64,000 nucleotides of DNA from JBBSDP01 sp963754335 (GTDB lineage: Bacteria > Planctomycetota > Phycisphaerae > Tepidisphaerales > Tepidisphaeraceae): the NCBI GenBank assembly GCA_963754335.1, contig CAVWFQ010000008.1, positions 310,001-374,000 on the forward strand. Direction: 5' to 3'. This document shows, piece by piece, positions 8,609 through 19,235 of this stretch (position 1 is the first letter of the stretch; each line of letters opens with the position of its first letter). The position numbers were made by a program, and so were the translations under genes. Under the pieces are notes generated by a model. The model was not told the origin of the DNA. It saw only the letters and a program-made list of their open reading frames with translations, and did no database searches.

Positions 8609-9829
8609 TTGACCAGTATCTCTTCCAATTTGACTCGGCCATATGAGCCCTCCCACGCCGTTGAGGCCCGCGATGACGAGCCCCTATTCTTTGGCTTGCC
8701 GACGACCGCGTGGCTCAAGATCGCAGTCATTACCCTGCTGATGGGAATGGTCTTCTGGCCGAATCTCCGCCGGCTCTGGTACAAAACCAATCCGATTAAC
8801 GGCGAGCCCAACTGGGGCCATGCCATCGTCATACCCTTCATCGGACTTTATTACCTTTACATCAATCGCGAAACGTTGCTGGCGTCGGAGGTTCGCACCG
8901 CCTGGTCTGGTCTGGGGATTCTCCTGGCGGGCATTCTGCTTTTTGCGTACGGAATCTGGCCCGGACAAAACGACTACACCAAAGATCTCGGTATGGTGGC
9001 CACGCTCTTCGGGACGGTCACCTTGTTGTGCGGGTGGCAGGTGATGAAAATTGCCTGGTTTCCGATCGCATTCCTGGTTTGTGCGCTCCCGTGGCCCGGC
9101 CTCGTCTACAGTCAGATTGCCCAGCCTCTGCAGCACCTTGCGGCTGAGGTGGCCGTGCACGTGCTGAGCTTTTCCGGCGTCGAAGCAGCCGTTTCCGGGA
9201 CCAAGATCATCATGGCCTCTTCTCACGGGGCACGGACTCTGAACGTCGCTGAAGCCTGCGCCGGGTTGCGCTCGCTAATGACCTTCGTGTCGGTGGCGGC
9301 GGCAGTGGCATTCCTGACCACCCGACCCCTGTGGCAGCGTATCCTTCTGGTCGTCAGCTCGGTGCCGATCGCCATTTTCTGCAATGTCATGCGTGTAGCC
9401 GGCCAGGGATTGCTCGATCACTATGTAAGTCCCGCGCTATCCGAGGGGTTTGCCCATCAGTTTGTCGGTCTGATCATGTTGATCCCGGCGTTTTTCCTGA
9501 TCCTCCTGACGGCCTGGATGCTCGACCGTCTTTTTATTGACGAGGTTTCGGATCAGTCGGAATTGAAGCAGCGTCGAATCGCGGCCGCGGCCCAGCGCAC
9601 CCCACCCGTCTCTTTGGTTGGGGTGGGCCCTTCGACTACGCTCAGAACAGGCCCGCAGGCGGTGGTGACTACGCCGCCGGCGACGCCACCAGCGCCCAGG
9701 CCTGCGGCTGCCCCGCGTCCCCAGACCCTTCCGCCCCGGCCGGGCGCGATGGGTGGAGGCGTCCGTTCATTCACGCGACGCAATCCCTCCGGCGGGGAAT
9801 CGCAACCCAAATCGGAGGGCCGCCCGTGA
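8609..9829 (+). CDS. Exosortase (transmembrane cysteine protease-like PEP-CTERM sorting enzyme)
   Basis: A multi-pass membrane protein with the exosortase catalytic triad: Cys in NVAEACAGLRSL, Arg in PIAIFCNVMRV, His in FAHQFVGL. Exosortases recognise C-terminal PEP-CTERM signals, of which two are encoded in this window (36.1 and 39.2 kb). I choose TTG at 8609 since GGGAGG lies six bases upstream; the frame is open from 8582. After the last membrane segment there is a ~95-residue Pro/Ala-rich tail that includes a dispersed repeat (9628-9654). The stop overlaps the next gene's GTG by four bases. Confidence 0.9.
   Translation: MTSISSNLTRPYEPSHAVEARDDEPLFFGLPTTAWLKIAVITLLMGMVFWPNLRRLWYKTNPINGEPNWGHAIVIPFIGLYYLYINRETLLASEVRTAWSGLGILLAGILLFAYGIWPGQNDYTKDLGMVATLFGTVTLLCGWQVMKIAWFPIAFLVCALPWPGLVYSQIAQPLQHLAAEVAVHVLSFSGVEAAVSGTKIIMASSHGARTLNVAEACAGLRSLMTFVSVAAAVAFLTTRPLWQRILLVVSSVPIAIFCNVMRVAGQGLLDHYVSPALSEGFAHQFVGLIMLIPAFFLILLTAWMLDRLFIDEVSDQSELKQRRIAAAAQRTPPVSLVGVGPSTTLRTGPQAVVTTPPATPPAPRPAAAPRPQTLPPRPGAMGGGVRSFTRRNPSGGESQPKSEGRP
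9628..9654. repeat. Dispersed repeat inserted in frame in the exosortase tail
   Basis: The segment CCCTTCGACTACGCTCAGAA and following bases encodes GPSTTLRTGP in the gene frame and LSVVEG on the other strand. These strings recur as translation products of a dispersed repeat in many environmental bacterial genomes (recalled, not searched). It lies in the disordered C-terminal tail, where an in-frame insertion would be tolerated. Confidence 0.5.
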
Positions 9830-10791
9830 GTTTGCAATTTATCCTTGCCGCCGCCGATACGGAGAGTCGAAACCTCTTGCCGGTGTTGCTGACGGTCATC
9901 GTCTTGGCCATCGCGGCCGTCGCACTATACGCGGCTCCGTCGCTGCGGCGGCCGGCACGGAAAATTCTGACCCAGCCTGCGTTTCTCGCCGCCGTCCTCA
10001 TTCTGGGAGTCTCTGCCCTCGGGCTCAACGCCGCCACCAGTTTTCTCCAGCTTCACTTCAAGAAATTGCCGGTTCCACTGGCGGTGCAGTCGCTCAGCGA
10101 AGGAATGCCCGCAACAATCGGTTCATGGGTTCAGGTTTCCAAGGACGGAGCGATCGATCCGGAAATGGAGCAGGTGCTCGGAACTTCCCAGTACGTCTTT
10201 CGTGACTACATCGACACGCGGGAGTGGCCTGATCAGATCGATCAGATCAAGGATCTCTCCGATTCGGATCGTGACGCGGCCCTGATGCGAATGCAATTCC
10301 AAAAGCCGCAGTCTGTTCTCCGACTTGCGATCACCTATTACACGGGAATGGCCGACACCGTCGCTCACATTCCCGAGCGATGCCTTGTCGGCGACGGATA
10401 CGAAGTGACGACCTACGACACCAAATCGGCGCGGTGCGGCACTTATGAGCAGGGATCGGATTCAGGAAAACCACGCGACGTGAAATTCCGCCTTGTTCAT
10501 TTCGAAGATCAATCCGGCACGCGCCGCGTCTCGCGCGACGTCGGCTACCTGTTTCATGCCAACGGAAAGTACGAGGCCAATTCGTTGGACGTGCGAGCCG
10601 ATCTTCAGGATCTGAGAGAGCGATACGGCTATTACGCGAAAGTGGAAATGATGCTGACTCGTCCCCCGGGCACGCGGGTGGAGGACGCGCCAATCGTAAA
10701 CACTATGACGGATTTTCTGACGTCGGCCCTGCCGGAGGTTGAACGTTGCCTGCCCGATTGGCAGAAACTACGGGGCAGGACGGAACATTAG
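9826..10791 (+). CDS. EpsI-type exosortase-associated protein (DUF3485)
   Basis: The gene starts at GTG 9826, overlapping the exosortase stop (GTGA). Two N-terminal hydrophobic segments (LLPVLLTVIVLAIAAVALYAA; FLAAVLILGVSALGLNAA) are followed by an EpsI domain: IGSWVQVSKDGAIDPEM, LRLAITYYTGMADTVAHIPERCLVGDGYEV, with the conserved Cys and Gly-Tyr. In many systems EpsI is fused to or follows the exosortase; here it is a separate translationally coupled gene. It likely helps assembly or export of the polysaccharide. Confidence 0.85.
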   Translation: MSLQFILAAADTESRNLLPVLLTVIVLAIAAVALYAAPSLRRPARKILTQPAFLAAVLILGVSALGLNAATSFLQLHFKKLPVPLAVQSLSEGMPATIGSWVQVSKDGAIDPEMEQVLGTSQYVFRDYIDTREWPDQIDQIKDLSDSDRDAALMRMQFQKPQSVLRLAITYYTGMADTVAHIPERCLVGDGYEVTTYDTKSARCGTYEQGSDSGKPRDVKFRLVHFEDQSGTRRVSRDVGYLFHANGKYEANSLDVRADLQDLRERYGYYAKVEMMLTRPPGTRVEDAPIVNTMTDFLTSALPEVERCLPDWQKLRGRTEH

Positions 10792-10881
10792 CGGCCGTGA
10801 GACGGCCCCGCCCCATTCCACAGCCCCTGCGATCCGGCTGGCATTCCGCCAGCGAACGAAAAAACCAGAGAGCCTGATCCC

Positions 10882-13800
10882 ATGGCAAAGCGCGTCAACA
10901 AAAAATTCCTACTTGGCCTGACGATCGTAGTGGTTGGGCTGGTCGTGGTATTGATGGGCGCCGTCTATATTCAACACCACCGCAATCCCGCTCCCTACAT
11001 CGCCGCCGGCGACAAAGCCATGGCTGATCAGCGGTTCGAGGAGGCCGCTGAATCGTATCACAAGGCGATGGGCCTGGACCGCGGAAATGTTGGTCTTTCC
11101 CTCAAATTCGGAGACGCCCTTGATCATCTCGTCAGCGTCGATCCGCAGAATCTCGGCGCGCCCGGGACGCATGGCAGAACATCCTGGTGACGGATCCGGC
11201 GAATCTGCCTGCTCTCCAACGCCTCATTCAGTCATACCAGGATGAGCTGGAAGCCGAAGGCGCTCACCCGGCCACTTCCACGTTTACCAGCCTGCACGAT
11301 GCATCGCTGAAATCTCTCAAACTCAATCCGAGCGACCTACAGGCCCAGGCCACTCCGCATGTGACGACGATTCGGCAGTATCTGGCCGGCATCTCCACCG
11401 ATTCCAAGAAAGTGGACGAAAGCGTGGAGGCGGTTCTGGCGCTGCTGAAGAAGGATCCGGGCAATTCCGACGACCTGTTCTTCGGCGTCTTTGGGAAGTT
11501 GCGCCGCGCCCTGGATCGAGTGAAGGTCGGCGACGTCGACATCATGGACAAGGCCGTTCCGGACTCGACAACGATCATCGAGGAGGCGCTCGAGGCGAGC
11601 CGGACAGCGCTGCCATCCAATGGCGCAGCTTCTCAGCTCTATTCATTTCTCGCTTCGGTCGACTCGAAAAATGCCGAACATGATAAAGCCCTGGCGGCCG
11701 CGGCGGTCGAACGCGCACAAACCCTGGTCACGCCGGCGGACCCAAAATATCCGCAAATCGTCTCAGCGGGGCTGGGCGCCGCCATGGCGGCCAAAGACAC
11801 GGCCCGTGCCGAGAAAATCGTTCGGCAATTTTACGCCAATCGCCCGAGCGATCCGCAGGCCCAGTTGGCCCTCGGCCAGTTTCTTCGAACCGTTCCCGGC
11901 AAGAGCGATGAGGCGATGTCCGTCCTCGCCAGGCCCGTCTCCGCCGCTGGCCTCGAGGGATTCCATGCCCTGACGGCGCACAGCATCGAAGCGGAGCGAA
12001 TTTACCTGCTTTCCATGATGCGGGCGGAAGCCTATGTCGCCACCACCGATCCGGCGCCGGAAGTTGCTGCTGGATGAAATGCAGGACGGTCTCAAGAGCC
12101 TCGAGCAAATGTCCGGTTCGGAGTCGATGGCCCAGCTTCGCCTGAAGGCGCACATTCACGAGCTTAAAGGGGAAAGCATCGAAGCGATGGCCACCTATCA
12201 GCGGGCGCTCAACCTGATGGAACGCAACGGCGTGAAGGAATACGACGTCATGAATGACGCCGCCCGCCTTGACCTTCAGTTGGGTCAAACCGGATCGGCG
12301 ATGAAGCTTTTAAGCCAGATTGTCGATTATAACGGCTCCTATATTCCCGCCCGCCTCTTTCTGGCCCAGATTTATCTTCAACAGGGCGATCCGGATTCGG
12401 CGCAGCAGCAGCTCGATGTGGTCGAGAAACTGGCACCTCAAAGCCCGGAACTTTCCAAGCTCCGCATCGCTCAACTATCACAGCAGAAAAAGCCGGAGGC
12501 GGCCAAAGCAGTTTACGCCAAGCTGCCCGAATCCAACCTGAACGAACGGCTGACCAAGGCGCAAGCTCGCTTTGCAGTCGAAGGATTACCCCGAGGCGAT
12601 TCGCCTGCTGGAGACCACCCGAAAGGAAGCGCCCGAAAATGCGTCGGCCATGCTCGCACTGGCGCAGTCGTACGCCGTCCGCGACGAAAAGCAGAAGGCC
12701 CGCGACGTGATCGTTGAGGCGCTCAGCAAGAACCCGACGGAACGCCGCCTGCTGATCTATCAAAAGCAGTTGGAAAACGCCTCACCCGCGGAGCTGGAAA
12801 AGTTAAACGAACAGTTGCAGCTCGCCGGAGCCGACGATTACACGAGAGAAATCCAGGAATATCAGCTCGCGTCGGCGCATGGCAAATCGGATGACGCCCT
12901 GAAACACCTTCAGGCGGCCGACAAGATCAAACCGGACGACAGGCTGGTCGCCCAGCTTTATTTCGAGTTTTACCTGACCCAGGGCAAGTTCGATCTGGCG
13001 AAACAGGAAATTCCGACGCTGGTTCGGCTGAAGGGGGATGAATCGGACGGATGGATTTCGCGGACGCGCCTGGCGATGGCGCGCGGAGACTGGAATGAGG
13101 CCGTCAAAGCCGGCAAGGAGATCGTCAGCCGCCGCCCGGAGTTTGCCGTCAGCTACGTGCTCCTGGGTCAGGCGTACCTCAAGGACGAACAGCCGGAAAA
13201 TGCGGCGCGGGAATTTCGCAACGCCCTGGACCGGCAAAGCACCAACTTCGACGCCTTGCGCGGCCTGGTCGACGCGTTCTATGCCGCCAAGCAGCCCGAT
13301 GAAGCCGGCAAGGTCATTGCTGAAGGCCACAAGCTGTATCCCGACAGCTCGCAATTTCGCGAGCTTGCCCTGAACTACGACCTGTTTTATTCCAATCACC
13401 CTGAGACTGCGGTGGAGGAACGAGCCAGGATTCTCAACGCCGCTCCCGAACAGATTGGAAACTACCTGTCGATGGCCCAGGCAGACGTGCGCCTTGCTCA
13501 GCTCAAGGCCGCCGATGCCGACTTGTCCAAAAAATACTCCACGGACGCCAGAGCCGTCCTTGGCAAGGCCGAAACCAAGTGGCCGGATGACATTCGGGTC
13601 GTCAGCCTCCTCGCGCAGTTGCAGCAATATCTGGGGCAAGCCGCCGATGGCGAGAAACTCCTGCTCGATCTGTCGCAAAAGCCGGAATGGAAAGACAAGC
13701 CGGATGTCTATCGTCTTCTAGCCGAATACGATCAGCGCGGCGGTGATCTTCCCGCTGCCGAAAAGCAGCTGCGGACTGCTTACGAGAAATCCGACAAGTC

Positions 13801-15479
13801 GGTCGACGTCGAACTGGCGCTGGCCTCGCTGCTCGTGCGGGTCGGGAAGCTCGACGATGCGATCAAGCTGCTTTCGGACAATCCAAATGACGCGCGGGTG
13901 ATTCGGCAGCGTATCGGGACGTTTGTCGCCGCCGGAAAGATCGATGACGCCGAGCGGGCGACGAAGGAGGCGTTGACCGCCTCCCCCAATTCGATGGATC
14001 TGCTCAACCTGATGACCGGCGTGTATCTCGACGCGCGCCGTCCGGCCGATGCGCGGGTCGCGCGCGCAATGCGTTAAAGGTCGATCGCAACAATGAAATC
14101 GCGCTGTTTCAGCAGGCCAAAGCGGAACTGGCTTCGCCTGATCCGGATGTGGAATTGGCGATGCGCGACCTGAATGCGGTGAAGGATCGCAATCCCGCGT
14201 TTATTCCCGGGCGGCTGCTTCTGGCGCAACTTCTCCAGCACCGCGGTGATTCGACCGGCGCTATTCGGGAGTTGGAAGATGCGGTACAGATCTCCCCGCT
14301 GCAACGCGATGCGCGCCTGGCGCTTGTCAATGCCTATGGCAGCGCTCGGCCAACACAGTGGGAACAGCTCGATCGGGTTCTTGCCGCGGCTGAAGCCAAC
14401 CCGCAGTTGCGCGACGATCCGATCTGGCTTCAGCGCGACGCTGGCGCACTTGCCGCGCGTAAGCAATTTCCCGAGGCGATCGCGAAGATTCGCGCGGCGC
14501 TGAAAATCAGTCCGGACAACCCCCAGATCGTATCCACCTACATTCTCCTTCTGGTTGATGCCAGGGATTACCAGGGTGCGTTGCAGGAAACGGACAAGCT
14601 CCTCGCCGCCGGAAAGAAATACTGGTGGATTTATTACGCCAGCGGAATGGCCAGGGCGGGCGCCGGCGACAAGGCGGCCGGACTTGCCGATTTGGACAAG
14701 GCCATTGCCGTGGGCGATGCCGCCAATGACGGCTCCGCCGCGACCCAGGTCCTGAATGAAATGGCCGCGAAGATCTCCTTCGACGAGGCTTTGCACCGCG
14801 CCGAGAAACGGGCCCAGGAGGATTCGGCGTGGCGATTGTTCGTCTTGCAGATGTATCGCAACAAAGGGGATTGGGCGGATGCCGTGAAAACAGCCGAGGC
14901 GATCAATGCGGATAACGGTAATCTGACGCCGGCGCAGAAGCTCGTCGTTGTCGATACGCTTGCCGCCGGCTATCAGTCTCTGGGCCAATTGGACAAATCG
15001 CGGGATGCGTATTTGCAGTGGATCAACCTTTCGCCCACTGATCCGGTGCCGCTGAACAATCTCGCGTATATGCTGGCCCAGGATATGCATCACCCCGCCG
15101 ATGCCAAGGCATATAGCCAAAAGGCCTTGCAACTCGTTGAGCAAGCCGGTGGCGACGTCAATTCCGTCCGCGATACACACGGCTGGATTCTCACGCTCTG
15201 CGGAGGGCACGATGCCACGGCGGGGATGAATCTCCTGCAGCAGGCCGTGGACGAAAATGGGAACTTTATCGAAGCCCGTTATCACTTGGCGCAGGCCTAT
15301 CTGCGCAGCGCCGCCCCGATGATGCCGAGGAACAGTTGCAAAAGGCCAGCGCGCTGGCCAAGGCGATCGAAGCCAATCACGGGCAGGTCAGCCCGGAGAT
15401 TAAGAACGGAATACAGGAAGGTTTAGATAAGGTTCGGCAACTGCGATCCGAGAAGAGTGCGGCGGCGGACCGCCCCTAA
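10882..15479 (+). CDS. Giant membrane-anchored TPR-repeat protein (PrsT-like), with five frameshifts
   Basis: The product (~1530 residues when joined) begins with a basic N-terminus and one membrane segment (FLLGLTIVVVGLVVVLMGAVYI), then many tetratricopeptide repeats (for example AAGDKAMADQRFEEAAESYHKA; SKDYPEAIRLLETTRKEAPENASAMLALAQSYA; GRPDDAEEQLQKASALAKAIE). It follows the exosortase and EpsI genes, like the TPR lipoproteins of PEP-CTERM/exopolysaccharide loci. Frame changes occur near 11160, 12056, 12565, 14062 and 15310; all sit at GC-rich tracts and reading resumes at the expected residue, so one intact gene is likely. The last stop is at 15477-15479. Confidence 0.75.
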
Positions 15480-15619
15480 TTGCATGGAGGCGGATGGACG
15501 ATGTGTTATAGTGCTTGCCAGTTGATCTTGATGAAAGTGCGATGCGGAACGGCTAAGGCGGATTTGCTTTTTCTGCCGCGATAACGGCCGATTTTTTTTT
15601 CCGCACAGGAGAATGATTC

Positions 15620-17895
15620 ATGACGACTTTGCCCCAGACCACCCCGATGCGATTGCCCCGGCCGGTGGCCCCCTCCCAACTGGCGATGCCGGTCGGGGTC
15701 GCGCCTGCGGTACATGCCGGCGCCAACCCGATGACCGGTGGAGACATCTGGCGGATGCTGCGCGCTAACGCCTGGTTGATTGGAATCATCGTTGGAAGCA
15801 TGCTGGCCCTGGGCGTCGTGGCCAACACCTGGCTTGCCTCTAAGCATCCGCGATTCACCGCTACCGGCCTGATCCAGGTCCACCTCGATTCCGAGTTCCC
15901 TCAGCGGCCCGGCGAGATCCGGGTCAGCGGCGGAGCCAGTTCGCAGGAAATCGAGATCGAGCAGCACGACCAGGTAAGCCGCATCAAACAGCCGTCGCTG
16001 CTGATGCGCGTCTTGCGCGGCCGGCGGTCCGGGATACGCAGTGGTTCAAGGATTTTGTCACCATCGAGCGCGGCCAACCCGTCGAGGATCTTGGCGCCGC
16101 CAAGGCCGATCTCATGGAATCGCTGGGGGTGTCGGCCATCCCCGACTCGCGCCTGGTTGCCGTTTCGATGACCTATTCGGTTCCGCATGATTGCTACACG
16201 CTTGTCAATGAAGTCATCAGCGAGTTCCTTGAAGAAATCACGGCCAACCGCGTTGATGACCAGTTAAAGATGACTCAGACGCTCGATGCAATGCGTCAGC
16301 AGTACGAAGGCGACCTGAAGACCAAGGGCATGCGCATCACCCGCATCAGCGAGCAAATGGGAGAAAACGGACTGACGATGCAGGGGCAGGGAAGCAAGGA
16401 TTATCAGCTCCAGGCCTTGGTCGGAGAGCAGGTTCACTCCCAGGCGGAGGCCAACAGAGCGCAAAGCGAGTTGCAGTCGTTTCAAGACCAATTGAAGAAC
16501 GGCGGCACGCCGGCCATCGTCGAGGAGATGATCGAGCGAAACAACTCGTACCTGTCGGACCAGCGCTACGCGGACGATGCGGAAGTCACGCTCCATCAAC
16601 TTGAGCAACAGCTCGGAAAGACCCATCCGCTGGTGATCAGGGCGCGGTCGACAGCCGAAAGTTGGGAAGAAAAATTGACCTCAGTGCGCGAGGAGGTCAA
16701 GCAAAAGTCGACCGCCTCCATGCAGGCTGCGCTGACGACCGCCGCCAGCGCCGCCAAGCAGACGCTCGACTCGGTGGACAAGCGCATTGCCCAGCTCCAG
16801 GGCGACGTTGTGGAGCTTGCCAAGATGCGCAACGAATACGAAAATCTTTTGGCAGACCAGAAGAATCTGACCGAACAGCTCGAGAAGGTAAAACAGAATC
16901 AGAATGAGACTTCGATCTTAATGCCCGGGTCTGGGTTCTCGAACGCCACTTGGTCCAGCCGGCCGGTTGTTCCGGATAAGCCATCGTTTCCCAAGCTGTC
17001 CCTTACCCTTGCCGTCTCGCTCTTTCTCGGCCTGGCGGTGAGCCTCGGCATCGCCTTCCTGCGCGAAATCACCGATACGACTGTCCGTTCCCCGCGCGAC
17101 ATCGCCCGGGTCGGACAGATGAATCTGCTGGGGATGATCCCGCACGAAAGCGACGATCCGCAAACGGCGGGCGCGCGCCTGCCGCTGGCCATCTTTGAAG
17201 CGCCGCATTCGATCATTGCCGAGCAGTTCCGTCAGGTTCGCACGCGTCTTCAGCATGCGGCTTCCCTCGATACCACGCGCAGCCTGCTCGTGACGGGTTG
17301 CGGCCCCGAAGACGGCAAATCAACCGTTGCCTGCAACCTCGCCGCCGGCCTAGCGCTCAACGGCCGGCGCATCCTTCTCGTCGATGTCAACTTCCGCCGG
17401 CCTGAGTTGCACAACATCTTTAACTTCCCCAATGACGTTGGATTTGGCGACGTGCTCAACGCCCCCGAGTTATATGAAGAGTCGATCCACGAAACCGAGG
17501 TCCCCAATCTATCGGTCCTTACCAGTGGAAACCGGCCCTCGAACCCGACCGAACTGCTTGAGAGCCAGTTGCTGATCGACTTCATCGAGCATGCCTTGGA
17601 AGAGTACGATCACGTGATTTTCGACACGGGTCCGCTCCTCATCGTTTCCGAGACGATCGCCCTGGCGCCGCGCGTGGACGGCGTGATCACGGTCGTCCGC
17701 GCAAACGGCAACAGCCGCGGCCTGCTCCAGCGCATGCGCGATCAGCTCCGTCAGCTCAAGGCCGAGCATCTCGGCGTCATTCTCAATGCCGTCCGCAGCC
17801 AGGGAGGCGGTTATTACGGACCGATGATCAAGACCTACTACGCGTATCAAACGGCCAACGGTGCGCCCGTTGTTGCTCAGCCGCCGCAGGAATAG
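15620..17895 (+). CDS. Wzz-like chain-length regulator fused to BY-kinase (tyrosine kinase), one frameshift
   Basis: The N-terminal half has a membrane segment (LIGIIVGSMLALGVVANTWL), a Wzz periplasmic region with coiled coil (QAEANRAQSELQSFQDQLKN), and a second membrane segment (LSLTLAVSLFLGLAVSLGIAF). The cytoplasmic BY-kinase follows: Walker A GCGPEDGKSTVACNL, Walker A' ILLVDVNFRRPEL, Walker B HVIFDTGPLLI, and a C-terminal Tyr cluster (GGYYGPMIKTYYAYQ) for autophosphorylation. The frame changes near 16018, between LLMRVLR and AVRDTQWFKDF. The protein controls polysaccharide chain length and export together with the lipoprotein at 6.9 kb. Confidence 0.88.
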
Positions 17896-18039
17896 GTAGA
17901 AGCCAGAAGCCAGAAGCCAGAAAGAGGAAGCGAATGCTTCTGAATTTCTGGCTTCTGCCGTTTCGGAGCGGTCCGCCGGGGTCGTTTCTTTTTGTTCGTT
18001 CTGGCTCCTGGCTCCTGGCTTCTGTATTCTGTCTTCCCA
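17896..18039. repeat. Inverted dispersed repeats filling the gap before gpsA
   Basis: AGAAGCCAGAAGCCAGAAGC near 17900 is answered by TTCTGGCTCCTGGCTCCTGG near 18000, and a second TTCTGGCTTCTG lies between. Translated, these give WLLASG-type strings seen repeatedly in environmental genomes. The element occupies nearly all of the gap between the kinase stop and the gpsA start, so any promoter or ribosome site for gpsA must lie within it. Confidence 0.55.
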
Positions 18040-19155
18040 ATGCCCGAATACGTAACGATCGTCGGCGACGGCGCGATGGCCACCGTCTGCTCGATTCTCC
18101 TGGTGGCCGGCGGTCATTCCGTGAGAATGTGGGGGGCCTTCGAGGAGTCGATCGAGCGACTGCTGCAGAATCGTGAAAACCAGCGATTCCTCCCGGGCGT
18201 TCGCGTTCCACCGGGTGTGGAACTCACGGCCAACGACGACTGCTTCGCGGATACGACGCTCATTCTTTCCGCCGTCCCCACGCAGTTCATGCGTTCCACT
18301 TGGGGCCGGCTCGCCCCCCACACGCCATTGGGTGTTCCCATCGTTTCCGTCGCCAAGGGTATCGAAGTTGGCACGCTGTCGCGGCCGACGCAGATTATCG
18401 AAGAGGTGCTGAAAACCGCGCATCGCAACGGCGACCGTGATTCGAAACGCGGAGACACGTCGGACTCACTTATCTCCGCGTCATCGCGTCTGCCCGACTC
18501 CGCGTCATCGCCGGGGGCCGTAGCTGGGTCAAATCCTCTGGCGGCTTTGTCGGGTCCCAACATCGCCGCGGAGTTGGCCCGGTACCTTCCCGGCACCGCG
18601 GTTGCGGCCGCGGCCGATCCGGCTTTGGCCGACCGGGTCCAGGCGGCGTTCTCAACTCAGTGGTTTCGCGTTTACACCAATGCGGACGTGATTGGCGTTG
18701 AACTCGCGGGCGCGACCAAGAACGTTATCGCGATCGCCGCCGGAATCCTCGACGGACTCGGCGCCGGCAACAACGCCAAGGCGGCCCTCGTCACCCGTGG
18801 ACTGGTTGAAATCACTCGGCTCGGAGTCGCGCTCGGCGCGCGGCAGGAAACATTCAATGGCCTGGCGGGTCTGGGCGACCTGATCACCACCTGCGTCAGC
18901 CCCGAAGGTCGAAACCGTACCGTCGGCGAACGTATCGGCAAAGGAATGAAGCTCGCCGACATCCTGTCGAAAATGGACAGTGTCGCCGAAGGCGTCCCCA
19001 CCACACAGTCCGTCATGGAACTGGCACGCCGGGGACACGTCGAAATGCCGATCACCGAGGCGGTTTATTCCGTCCTTTTCCAGGATAAGGACGTTCTCCA
19101 TGCCCTCACCGATCTGATGACGCGTGACCCTAAGCCGGAACATGCCGGCCGGTGA
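18040..19155 (+). CDS. gpsA: NAD(P)-dependent glycerol-3-phosphate dehydrogenase
   Basis: The enzyme reduces dihydroxyacetone phosphate to sn-glycerol 3-phosphate for phospholipid synthesis. The Rossmann start is VTIVGDGAMATVCSILLVAGGH, with VSVAKGIEVGT, then the substrate-domain motifs ELAGATKNVIAIAAGILDGLGAGNNAKAAL (Lys conserved), GLAGLGDLITTC and SPEGRNRTVGERIG. About 38 Ser/Asp/Arg-rich residues (about 128-165) are inserted before LSGPNIAAEL; normal enzymes have only a few residues there. The inserted DNA holds two copies of CTCCGCGTCATCG. The start is the ATG at 18040; upstream sequence is a repeat. Confidence 0.92.
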   Translation: MPEYVTIVGDGAMATVCSILLVAGGHSVRMWGAFEESIERLLQNRENQRFLPGVRVPPGVELTANDDCFADTTLILSAVPTQFMRSTWGRLAPHTPLGVPIVSVAKGIEVGTLSRPTQIIEEVLKTAHRNGDRDSKRGDTSDSLISASSRLPDSASSPGAVAGSNPLAALSGPNIAAELARYLPGTAVAAAADPALADRVQAAFSTQWFRVYTNADVIGVELAGATKNVIAIAAGILDGLGAGNNAKAALVTRGLVEITRLGVALGARQETFNGLAGLGDLITTCVSPEGRNRTVGERIGKGMKLADILSKMDSVAEGVPTTQSVMELARRGHVEMPITEAVYSVLFQDKDVLHALTDLMTRDPKPEHAGR

Positions 19156-19235
19156 GAGGAAGCACTGATGGTATGATGAGCGCGCTGAATGTATCGTATT
19201 TCTTGACGATTTTATCGTCGCCATAAAAAACGCTG

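Noticed and set aside
10882..15479. Programmed frameshifting in the TPR gene
   Set aside because: Five shifts with no slippery heptamers and no downstream pseudoknots, and both directions of shift; sequence error fits better.
19204..19230. Terminator or promoter before the membrane protein gene
   Set aside because: GACGAT-TTT-ATCGTC forms a short hairpin, but no T-run follows on the plus strand and the spacing does not fit a -35/-10 pair.
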